64,000 nt of DNA from NCBI GenBank assembly GCA_002104905.1, contig MCFE01000322.1:31379-95378 (forward strand), in the 5' to 3' direction. This document shows, in pieces, positions 47,361 to 57,309 of this stretch (positions are counted from its first letter, which is position 1; each line of letters begins with the position of its first letter). The position numbers and the translations under genes were made by a program. Below the pieces are notes generated by a model that saw only the letters and a list, made by a program, of their open reading frames with translations, had not been told where the DNA came from and ran no database searches. This DNA is from Basidiobolus meristosporus CBS 931.73 (Eukaryota; Basidiobolomycota; Basidiobolomycetes; Basidiobolales; Basidiobolaceae).

Positions 47361-48380
47361 CTAACTTAGGGTGAGAGTCAAGGTACTTCTATTAATAGAG
47401 AACTTTATTCCTAAGTTGTATCTAAGCTCTTCTAGAGTGGACATTTGAACTCCTTGGATATGCTGGACTTTATATATAGGATCACACACACATGGTGCTA
47501 ATAGAACTAGATTTGCTCTATCTGACTTAATGTAGAGACTATAGGTAGCAGTTCTACTTTGGAGACCCAGGGACTCCAAATAAGAATCTATCTTGCAATT
47601 CCAGACTTGTAAAGGTTCTTTCTGGTGTGTAAAGTGTGAGATGCTCCAGAGCCAATGTACCATGGCAGAGGATCCCTGTAGGTGGTTATATTTAGTGCAG
47701 ATATAAGTAGTATATGTTCTGTTGTTGCAACATTTCCATTTCCAGGCTTGCTTTGATGATTACCTCTCTTTTTGAGCCACTGATCAGATGTAGATGCTTT
47801 CCTTTTGCAGTAGCTGCCTAAGCACTTTTCACTTCCTTCTTATTGCCTTTGATTTCCAAGTTCCTCATCCAGGAGCCTTCCATATATTGCTGATACAAGG
47901 CACTGAAGCTCTTCTGTCAGGCTATTCAGGAAGGCTACTGTCATATGTTCATCAACAGTTTGTATGTCCACAGATTCCATCTCATCACCCAACACAGTAA
48001 TACTGTCAATTAGAGTTTTCATTTCTATTCCTGAGAGCATATTTGCAGTAAAGAGCTTTGTCTACAATGCATTTTCTTAGCAGCTTAGCATAACTATTAG
48101 GTGTCTTCTAATGCTTGTAAGGCATTCTTTGCTATTGTGGCTCATGTGCAGTGAGTCAGAACTTATCTGTAACATTAAGATATGAGCAGTAGAAGACACC
48201 TTGTTCTTTTTCAAGTACTTCAAGGCTTTGTCTCCTACACATTGAGGAGTACCCTCTTCTTCCATAACCTGATCCAAAGGCCTCTTTCCTGTAGCAGCAT
48301 CTCATCCTCACCTTTCAGACTCAGTAGTTGGTTCCTTTCAGCTTTTCAGCAGAGGGCAAAGCTCCAGTAATAGCAGTAGT
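47361..48380 (-). pseudogene. Copia gag-protease remnant, minus strand
   Basis: This is a mirror-image partner of the plus-strand remnant. Gag pieces include LDEELGNQRQ and VDIQTVDEHMTVAFLNSL; the protease region includes ISHFTHQKEPL. A minus-strand LTR of about 345 bp lies at 48419-48763. The two remnants meet tail to tail near 47345-47361, both ending in the protease. Confidence 0.75.
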
Positions 48381-48418
48381 AGATACTCCACAGAGTAGCA
48401 GCTTGGTGCACATAACCT

Positions 48419-48763
48419 ATTGTGAGAGTTAAGGAGATATCAGGGTGATTGGGAGATCAAGCAGATTACATAGTTTTCACTTAGTGATATATTATAGGTA
48501 AAGTAGTGTTGATGCTTTTGCATGGCCTTAGCAAAACAAGCATGAGGTGTATATTTAGGAAGGCCCCAAGAATGCATGTCCAAAGTTTGAGCCTATTTGG
48601 GTAACTTTAAAAGAAATCACATTCTGAGTACCTGATACTTTTGTGAAATGTTTAAGGTATATCTTGACAAGGAATTTGGCCAGAGTTCTCTGAGATTTGT
48701 AGGTAATACTCTAAGTGACCAGGCTAGGTGAGAATTTAGGTGCAATCACAAATTTTACAATAA
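48419..48763 (-). repeat. LTR of the minus-strand Copia remnant
   Basis: Read on the minus strand it contains the same modules as the LTR at 45605-45952, ending CTCTCACA next to a primer-binding-site-like AGGTTATGTGCACC. It is strongly diverged. Confidence 0.6.
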
Positions 48764-49179
48764 ATATAGTACAAGGCACTTAGTTGCATCTTTTAGTACT
48801 TTAAATAGCGCTTATACCAAATTTGGCAAGGAGCTAATCACTACTTTCACAATGGCTGCAATTAATACTTTGAAAGCAACATAGCCACTGAATGCTAACC
48901 AAATGCCATTTGAGCAGAAGTAAAGTGCATGCAGCTTATCAGAAAGGTTCCAAGTGTAGGATGCCTCATTGGGATTATGAGTAGTTTCCACAAGTGATAT
49001 GACCAGAATTCTCTGAAAATGTAGGCCATGATCTAAGTGACCTAGCTGCAATAGATCTTGGTGTTTTACAAGACTTGCAGCATTTTAGACTACAAGCTGC
49101 ATTTAAATAAGCTGAAAAGAATGCAGAAGGTGATGTCTGTTGCAGACAATTGCTTAGCAGTACTCAGAGACTAAAACCC

Positions 49180-49214
49180 TTCCAAGCCTTTACTATAATA
49201 CTGAAGGCTTGGAA
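49180..49214. repeat. Perfect 11-bp inverted repeat
   Basis: TTCCAAGCCTT and AAGGCTTGGAA are separated by 13 nt. It lies inside the transposon graveyard. Confidence 0.6.
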
Positions 49215-49632
49215 TATTGAAATTTTAAGTATATACCATATTGACATTTTCTATCAATGGCTAATTTGTCTGATGTCAATGTGTCAGCCATTTAAGTATA
49301 GTTGCTAGTTAATTGAGCAGAGAAAAGTCTTGAAGAATGTATATGCCATTTTTGCCTTGCATTACCACCAGAGAGTACAAGTCATTTATCCAACTAATTC
49401 AAGTTAATATGAGCCAACATTGTGGCTGGAATCTCAAATGTAGTTTTGAGCACAACAGTCTTAGGTTTTGACAAAGTACCAAATCTGACCATATATGTAG
49501 TAAAAAGCACATGCCTGCCAATGCTGATAATTTCTAGCTACTGCTTACCAGCCTCAAGTGTATTTGTAAAAGTAACAAAAAGCTGATGAAGTGCCTTATG
49601 CATGTGTTGTATCAAGACAAAAGTATGCTAAA

Positions 49633-50213
49633 AACTCTTGAATGGTTTGACAGAGCCAAAGCAACAATCAAGTGAAGAACCTTAGGATTGTCAAGGTGTA
49701 GTAGAAATATTAGCAGAAAGGTTCTAATCTAATATTGAACTTGAATATAGCGGGGTTTAGCCATATAGGCAACAGAGTTGGCTTACTCTGCAGGCTAGGA
49801 TTGGTATTCTTGGAAATGCTAGATATGCTAGGCTTGGGTAGAGGATAAAAGGAAATTGCATAGTTCTTAATTTTGCTGAGATGCAGTCTTGATTTTGTTG
49901 AGACAGACACTGTTGTATCCAAGAGAAAAGTGTATAAACTCTTGAATGAGTTAACTGAACCCAAGTGACAACTAAGTGCAGAATCTTAGAATTGTCAAGG
50001 GTGACAGAAATATTAGCAGAGAAGTTCTAGTCTAATATTGGTTTTGTATATAGTTGAGTTAAGCTATAAAGGCAACAGAGCTGGTTTGCTTTACAGGCTA
50101 GGCTTGGTGTTCTTGGGAATGCTAGATATGCTAGGCTTGGGTGGAAACTAGAATGGAATTGTTGAATTCTTAATTTTGCTGAGGCACAATCTTAATTTTG
50201 ATGAGACACACAC
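49633..50213. repeat. Tandem pair of about 300-bp repeats (A, A')
   Basis: The segment starting AAACTCTTGAATG occurs at 49633 and again at 49936, with shared internal modules such as GCTAGATATGCTAGGCTTGG. The copies are clearly diverged. They are probably LTR-derived. Confidence 0.6.
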
Positions 50214-51010
50214 TAAACAAAAAGGCTCAGTAAACTTTATTTATATTTTTCTGATCAAGTTGAACTAGTAAGTGCCAAGCATCTAGACTAATTGAAATCT
50301 GCTGGGGTATTGATAGGTGTATAAGATAAAAGAGAAGTTGCATCATTCATCAGCTGATGTTTTGGCAACTGCTAAGTGGTTGGATAGATCTCAGATGACT
50401 ATTCACTTGGAAAGGCTTAACAGATCAGTTGAGGATGTAATGACCACATGAAAATAGATCAGGTGTGACAGCTAAAAGTAGATTCCAGGAGGTGATAAAA
50501 TAAACCATAACTGGGATTAGTTATGTTTGGGTTAGGGGAGAATCAGTTAGGGTACTAGATTCTCTAACAGATTAAAATAGGCTAAGTTTTAAATGTTGAT
50601 GCACAACACACACTAATCCAAAAGAATTGGCAAGCTATATTTATACTTTTCTGGTCAACATGAACTAGTAAGCACTGGAAACAGGATTACTGATTGAAAT
50701 TGATTCAGGTATTTATAGGCAGGCAAGATAAATGAAAATGGCATCATCATTCAGCTGCTATCTTGTTCACTTCTAAGAGATTGATAGATCTCAGATGACT
50801 AATCCCCTGGAAAGGCTTGACAGATTAGATGGTATTGTAATGATAATATGAAAATGGATTAGGTGTGATTGCTAAAATAGATTCTGAGATGGGATAAAAG
50901 AAATAATGACTGAGATTAGTTATACTTAAATTAGGGAAAGTCAGTTAGGGTACTAGATTTTTTAACTTAGTAAGATTGGATAAGTTTTGAGTGTTGATGC
51001 ACAACAGTGT
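50206..51010. repeat. Tandem pair of about 400-bp repeats (B, B')
   Basis: Two copies, roughly 50206-50607 and 50608-51010, both end in TGTTGATGCACAACA and share CAGTTAGGGTACTAGATT and AACTAGTAAG. They have the length and palindromic ends of LTRs. Confidence 0.6.
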
Positions 51011-52379
51011 GCAACTAAGTAAAAATATCATATAAAATGCAACTGCTATTATTTATGCCTTCTTATACTTCCTGAGTAGCATAAAGCTTGGATATCAATT
51101 TTATCAGATATTGATACAGAGCACCCCAGAATCTGGGAAAATGGAAAAAATTTGCAGACAATAATCAATAAGTCATGATCAAGTTACCACTGGGGGAAAC
51201 CAGCTAGCTTTATCACGTATAGAGGTTGGAGGTTCCAAGGAAATCCATGAAAGATGATACTATTTCTACCATCCCAATTGCAATGCTTGATAGACATCTC
51301 ATTATCCAATCTGCGGATCAACGGTGAGTATCATTGACAGGTTTATTTAATAGGATATCCAATCATAAACTAGAGTTGCTGAGGTCTCCAGTATTCAAGG
51401 GAAATCAATAATAAGTGATTATACTTGAATCTTGTAGTGCCAAGGCTAGAGGCTAATACTTATCGTTTATTTAAAGCAACAAGATAGTTACACAACGGTT
51501 CACTTGTGCACACGGTGACTATAGATTCATACTCAAGGGAATAGGCACACTGAACTATGGGTATTTGTGTTTACCTGCAGGACCCCAAGTGTAGAGTGCT
51601 TTACTCATGGACGAAATGATATGACGATAGAAGGGCATGGGGGAGCTATAATGGGGCATGCAGCCGTAGAAGAGCTTCCAAGCTCAAGAATGCCACTCTT
51701 CATCACGCGTATTTCGCATTCTCAAGTCGGCATTGATTGACATTGACCGAAAACAAGATTTTCTGTTATCAATGAGTCATCCGAGTTGGATCTGTATCGG
51801 GAAGCTGAACATCATCTTCAGTTGCTCACAGGCTCTCACGCCAAATAGTAAGCAGAGCCAGGTCCCAGTGTAGTGTCCAAGTAGCAAATTGGCGTTGTGT
51901 AATGGGAATCAATGATTTCCATATCTCCCACGGAAAATCTAACTAGCAAAAATCGCAACATCCTGCTTCATTGTCATCCGCATCCCTAAAACGTCGATAT
52001 ATTGGTCTAAGGCAAGTTACAAGTCTCCGATTTTCACTTGCCCAAAGCTATTGTGTGGTCCTAATGTGCAAGATCTCCTATGGTGCTCTCTGTACACATC
52101 TCTGCTTCATATCAATAGATTGGGTGGCGATATAATCAATGGTGTTGGGAGATCCTCCCGGATCTCGCAAGCCCGAACAATGTTTCAACAAGGAAAAGAC
52201 CACAATGTGTTCATTTGTCCAATGGAACATTTGTGCAATTCCTACTGAAATGAAACGGTAACACCTTCACAACCAGGGTTCGCAATTTAGCAATGCCGAT
52301 CAACAGACTAAATACCATCTATTATTTAAAGTGTGGAAGGTACTTCAACTACGGAGAAGACGGAGTAACCAAGCATCCG
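51011..52379. other. Intergenic, no gene seen
   Basis: Composition returns to that of the gene-rich part. No supported frame. Confidence 0.45.
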
Positions 52380-52830
52380 ACTTAAGTCTACTTCCTCGGT
52401 AGAGAGAAGGTAGATTCCCAAGTATTCCCTTGGAATTTTTCAATCGGTTGCCTTGCTACTTTGGGGATGCCCCACTGGCAATGGCATTATATAAGATAAT
52501 GATATTCTGGCCCGACCTAAGGGCATCATCAATCTTCTCGAAAGTATTTGGGACATATTCATTTTTGTAAGTAACTTGTATATTAGACCCATCAAGCCTG
52601 CATGCTTTAAGGATGGGTACCCATGGCACCCCCAGACGGAGAGCTAATAATGGCCGAAGTAGGAAGCCGCGAGCATTAAGTTCAAATACACCAGACACCT
52701 TCGCCTGGTGTGCGGCATTGATACGTAGAGCTCGATAACATTCGTTGTGGGATCACGGAATAGTGGGAAGACAGTTTGGACGGGTATTCATTTCAAAGGA
52801 AAGCCGCAGGCGTTGGAGGAATAGCCAATG
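52380..52830 (-). pseudogene. Decayed adenine phosphoribosyltransferase
   Basis: The minus strand holds pieces in APRT order. FPLFRDPTTNVI appears first, then after a one-base frame change INAAHQAKVSGVFELNARGF and LLALRLGVPWVP. The PRPP loop region follows, with SGQNIIILYNAIASGASPK where intact enzymes have a DD-ATGGS motif, so both catalytic Asp residues are gone. A stop follows. A TGA lies in the N-terminal FP-KGI region. APRT makes AMP from adenine and PRPP. With the frameshift, stops and lost PRPP-binding acids, this copy cannot work. A functional copy presumably exists elsewhere. Confidence 0.75.
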
Positions 52831-53547
52831 ACCTTCTCAATATCTTGGACCTAGTTGGTCATTCCGCTGGGAAGAAGTTTGGTGAACATCAAGATTTGAA
52901 AGTGAAATACACAAAGCTGAGGAAGAGAGCGAAAATATCCTGTCCTACTCCAGTGGCATAGCGTTGGGGATAGAAGGACACGAATCACAATCGGTGGCTC
53001 AACCTGAGTGACATGAACGTTTCAGAGGATTGAGTATTGGAGCATTGGGATTTTGTCTTCTGATAGGAAATGTAGGCGATACTCTACGGCTATGTCGCAC
53101 TGTTCCTTATTAGGCCGATGGCAATTTGTGGTTACTGGGTGGAATCTCACGTGGTTTCTAGCATAGGACGCGGCCAATATCCAGTGGATTCCATTAAAAA
53201 TAGTAAGCATGTCGAACAAATCAGCACTCTAGATCTCTGGCTATTCTGGTACGCGCTGCCATACCAATGAAAAATAGTCAATCCCTCAGTAATACCTACA
53301 ACGTCCTCTTTCAAGGAATCAAGTTTATGTGGAAATTTATGCTAAATATACATAGGGCAAGTGATTATGCTCCTGATGTGGGCATCACTTGGAATTATAT
53401 GGAATTGCAAGGTTGTAACGATGTGGCAATTTCTAGAGTATGATAAGCGAAGACAGTGTATTTCATATTAAGTATAGAGGGGTGGTAAAGTAACACGGAT
53501 TAGAGTTAGGTTTTCTATGTTAAAAATTCACTCTCCAGGCAACTCCG
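52831..53547. other. Intergenic, no gene seen
   Basis: The 61-65 codon frames here carry no motif. Confidence 0.45.
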
Positions 53548-54690
53548 TCAGGAAGATAGCTGGCAAAAGCAACTAGAAGAGTGGGGGGATGCTTCGCAGT
53601 TACATGCCAGTGCAGTCTTGGATTCAACTGTTCTCAACATATGGGCCTCATGATGTCCGTTTTCCATGTTGTGATACAAATCGTGTCTTCTACCCTGGCC
53701 CGAGGAGCTCCCGCGAGTATTGGAATGTTTTGATATGTCGTCGGTCAAGAAACTAGCGCTGACTTGCACGCTTCTACTAGTAGACATCCACAACTGACTA
53801 GTCATTAGGCAGGAACCAATAACGGCTATTGAAAGAGTTAGTAATCGCCATCAACAGGAAAGATTCCATGCCATTGGCTTACCGGCAACTGCAAAAAGGA
53901 GAACGCCTGTCTTGGCTGGGCCATTTATGATGGATATTGCCACCAATGTAGTGGTGGATAGAGTAATGGCAAACATGTAGATTAGGCCATCCTTAATGAG
54001 AGCCGCCCAATGAGTTCCTTTGGTGCGTTTTTGTTGAATACGCAGGACCCAAAGGAAGATTCCGGAGTAGAAAAGATTAAAGACGATGTCGAGAACCAAT
54101 TCTACCAGTAGCCAATCTTCAGGTAATATACTCAGACATATCCTCTCGACTTCAAGACGCACGTGCGTTTCTTTAATAGCTGCCATGAGCACCGAAGTTA
54201 CAAATGCCAGCTCGAGAATGACATGAATCACCAGCAACCAAAGCGGCTTTTGGACCGCAAAGTATGCCTTGACAAACAGCAGAGAATGAAGCCCTATCAG
54301 CACCGCTATTACTAGTGACTCGATAATGCGACCTTGCACCAGACAACTAGACATGGGATAGATAAAGGAAAATAGGGCAATTGCCATGAGCACCAAAGCA
54401 CACAAAGACTGAACGAAGCACATCACCGGCGCGATAGTCGAATATCCTCGTCTGAGTATCAAACGGGTGGCATAGATGAAGTTGGGAATCATCACCGTAA
54501 ACATTGCAGCATATATGAATGTGAAAAGCTTGGCCTGCCTGAATTGCTCAAACGCAAGCCCCGAAGCTTCTGGCGGAGGTTGCTCCAGTCCCACCGATGG
54601 CATGCTGTTGTGGAAAGTACAAGTAGGCCAGAATGAGTTTGAGTTCAAGTAAGAGACAAGAATCCTAGGCTTTGTAGATGAGTGGAGCAT
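53548..54690 (-). CDS. Multi-pass (about 7TM) membrane protein with Cys/His-rich tail
   Basis: Two exons (53883-54690 and 53548-53825; 57-nt intron with a TTACTAAC branch site) give up to 361 aa. Starting instead at the ATG at 54603 (MPSVGLEQPPPEA) would give 332 aa and is equally plausible. Seven hydrophobic segments follow, for example FTFIYAAMFTVMIPNFIYA, MCFVQSLCALVLMAIALFSF, SLVIAVLIGLHSLLFVKAYF and LIYMFAITLSTTTLVAI. Short basic inner loops such as RIQQKRTKGTH suggest an extracellular N terminus. The last 80 residues are cytosolic, Ser/His-rich and end in clustered Cys (CNCEASPHSSSCFCQ), possibly palmitoylated. The layout is receptor-like, but no receptor family motif is clear. Confidence 0.7.
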
Positions 54691-56229
54691 CTCAAGGATT
54701 TATGTAGTGATCGTACTACAATGGATTTTACAATTTTATTCGGTGTTGGATTTGGTTTGACGAGGTTGCGTCGGTGTATCCATCATCGCTGTAAGTGGAA
54801 TTTATGGTATGAGTTAGGTAGAAAAACTGGCCTGAGACCCTAAGAATAAGTAGAGATGTTCAGGTTTTTTGGGGGGGGGGCTACAACTTGGAAACAAACT
54901 AGTTTTTGGGTGAATTATTGAGGGGTAAATACCGACTGAGATTGTTCGGAGCATTCACCAATCTTATTAAAAGCTATGGATCATGTAGCGAGGTCTCATA
55001 GCGGTGTGCCACGGAAACAATTGGAAAGCCCTTGCACTTTAGACAGCAGCAGAACAATGAGAGCAGAGCCTGGCCACCAGAGCCGCCACACAAAACAAGG
55101 CTCTCCAAACAAATCTGTCCTGAATTGCATCTTCACGTGCCTTGGGAATCGATTCGAAACCAACAGCGGCAATGAACAGCTAAGCACAACGAGGACCCTA
55201 GTCCGACATTAGCACCGATGATGGCATTTTCCAACGGAATCCTACTAGTAAATAAAGTTACAAACATTTATGCTGTGCACTATTTCGACCTTTCAGAGAG
55301 GGCGGCTCGTAGCTACATCCCCGAAATCATCCAGAATAGGTAGTATTTCAGGTGCACCAAGGTCCGTTCTAGCATCAGAAAAGCCGATCCAAATTTTGCA
55401 TATTCCCAGTAAACAGCTTGCCTGGTAATCCTACTTACAATGGTACAAAATTCTCGTTTTGGACTGATTAAGTATTCTGGATTGCGTTACATGTTGGATT
55501 GAGCCTGGCCAGCAATTTGCCATGACTTCAATTTCGTAGGAAGAATTGCGTAATAATGTTTGTTGCGTCTAAGATGAGTCCATTTGTGCTACATCAGTTC
55601 CACCAATTTGCATAAATGAATATTGAATCAGCATATGCGTTCACTACTATGTGGAGTGGAATCTCAGATAGGCAAGATCCTTGATGATCGATTCTTTAGG
55701 AGTTTAATATTGCTTTATCATCAGCGTGAGTAACTTGAAGACATTCAAAAATCAACGGTCAATTTATATAAGACTAGTGATCACCATCTATTGTAACCAG
55801 CGTAACCGATGATACACTTTTTATCATATTGGTGGCGTTGCGTTGCAATCAGCGATCCATATCAGTAATTAACCTCTCATTTTGGTAAAGCCCATGCCGA
55901 TTCCATCAAATGTACTGGTAAAACCCAATATACAAGTATTCATATTGCCTGCAAATAGCCATCCTGTGGTCCTCAGCGCTATTTCAAACTGAAAGGCCGT
56001 TTATTCTGATTTAGATCACAAAAATAGCTTACTGGGGAATTTGAATAGAATATTCCTTTCCAAGTAAAAGCATCTCAACGACTAAGAAGCTGGAAACAAA
56101 AGTGTGGCAATAAACCATCAATATCTATCAAGCACACACAAAGACTATGTAAAAAGCACCTTACAATATCATTATTGTTATTAAGAGAATTCTTGCTTCT
56201 ATGTAGGGTAACTGAATCTAAACTTCAAC
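54691..56229. other. Intergenic, no gene seen
   Basis: A run of ten G residues lies at 54871-54880 after six T. Nothing else is recognisable before the subtelomeric array. Confidence 0.45.
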
Positions 56230-56671
56230 CCACACCAAGGGCAAGGAAAGTACACAGTATGGTGAGATCACTGTTTTTACACCAACAAGTGGTTATAAAA
56301 GGGTTAGATTGTGGCTATTATAGTAAGGGCTAGAAAAGGCTAGAAGAGCAGGGGGCTAGGGGGGATGAAAGTTGCAATATAGTGAAATCTCTATTTATTT
56401 ATCATCAGTATTCAAGTAAGCTAAGCAAATTTAAGGTTATTCTTAGGGTTGGGGGATGATAATCAGCAAAGGGTGAAATACTTATTCAAATTATATTCAA
56501 TGAAGCCAAGTTGGAATAAGGATATTCAGAATGCAGAAAGCCTTCAAGATAAACTTAGACCTTACTAATTCCCAAATATCCTCAATTTCAAAGTCTAGAG
56601 GAGAATGTAGTAAGACAGCCAGTTACTGTAGTATTTCAGGGGGAAGTCTGTGATTTGAAGGGGAGGAGAGT
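56230..56671 (-). mobile_element. Oldest, heavily decayed retroelement tails
   Basis: At least three degenerate copies of the shared element 3' end are visible: near 56236-56275, at 56356 (CTAGGGGGGATGAAAGTTG... GTGAAATCTCTATTTAT) and at 56443 (TTAGGGTTGGGGGATGATAA... GGTGAAATACTTATT). Stem-loop and polyadenylation-like parts are recognisable but mutated. Confidence 0.55.
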
Positions 56672-57198
56672 TTAGGCGGAGGAAAGTCACCTAGTGGTGA
56701 AATCTTTATTTACTTATGACAAGTATCTAAAGAAGCCAAGTTAATCTGAAGTTATTCCTAGAAAGCTAGGTCTGAGAGATATCTTCCTGGTAAGCCAGAT
56801 CTGAGAGTTGAGAAGCTGAGTGGTACTATATTTCCTAGTGAGCTAGGTCTGAGAGAGGTTTCCTGGAAAGCCAGGCCTGAGAAGTGAGAATCTGAATATA
56901 TCTGAGCTAAGTTATACTGGTTAGCAGTAGCTGAATTGTGGCTGGAATGGCCAGTAGACTGGGGGAAATGATAGGAATTTCTGGGCAATCACTGGACAAA
57001 TTTACTAGGCAAATTTGGCCAATTAGCATTTCAAGGATCTCAGCCAATCAGAGCCGTTACTTTGCCCAATGGTTGATCAAACCATCTCCCAATGAGTACA
57101 CACCAACTTATTGATCAAATTCTGCTGGATGCAGGATTTGAACCCACAACCATTGGTATGGAAGGGTTAGGGATAACCACAAGGCTAAGTGTTCTTGG
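56672..57198 (-). mobile_element. Telomere-associated SINE, apparently full length
   Basis: About 527 bp. The 3' end (low coordinates) carries the shared tail: TTAGGCGGAGGAAAGTCACC, then GGTGAAATCTTTATTTAC. The body has several AGCTAGGTCTGAGAG-type repeats. The 5' end, read on the minus strand, holds tRNA-like pol III boxes: box A TAGCCTTGTGG (57177-57187) and box B GGTTCAAATCC (57134-57144). No ORF is present. A 5'-truncated second copy lies at 61170-61544. It probably relies on the enzyme of the neighbouring ORF2 element, because the tails match. Confidence 0.75.
57134..57187 (-). promoter_or_regulatory. tRNA-like RNA polymerase III promoter (boxes A and B)
   Basis: Box B GGTTCAAATCC differs from the consensus GGTTCGAATCC at one position, and box A TAGCCTTGTGG differs from TRGCNNAGTGG at one position. 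They are 32 nt apart, within the tRNA range. No acceptor-stem pairing is evident, so this is a tRNA-derived head rather than a tRNA gene. Confidence 0.7.
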
Positions 57199-57246
57199 TT
57201 AGGGGAGGGAAAGTCACTGAGGTGGTGAAATCTGTATTTGGGTTAG
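57199..57246 (-). mobile_element. Very short truncated element copy plus telomere-like spacer
   Basis: Only about 42 bp of the shared 3' tail (TTAGGGGAGGGAAAGTCACT...) remain. They are followed by GGGTTAG, after which the next element begins. Confidence 0.6.
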
Positions 57247-57309
57247 TTAGGGGGGAGACAGTCACCAACAGGTGAAATCTTTATTTCAGTTGAAACAAAG
57301 AAGCCAGCG

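Larger units (their letters stand above)
44300..51010. mobile_element. LTR-retrotransposon graveyard
   Basis: About 6.7 kb of AT-rich, low-complexity-leaning DNA that differs in composition from flanking genes. It is packed with diverged LTR copies and broken Ty1/Copia reading frames on both strands. Recurrent LTR modules such as ACCAGGTACCCAGAACAT, TATAAATACT and CACTTCCAATATCTCCAAG appear many times at different ages. No intact element or host gene is seen. Confidence 0.8.

Noticed and set aside
57120-57198. A functional tRNA gene
   Set aside because: Boxes A and B are present, but acceptor and anticodon stems do not form and the unit continues into a repeated SINE body.
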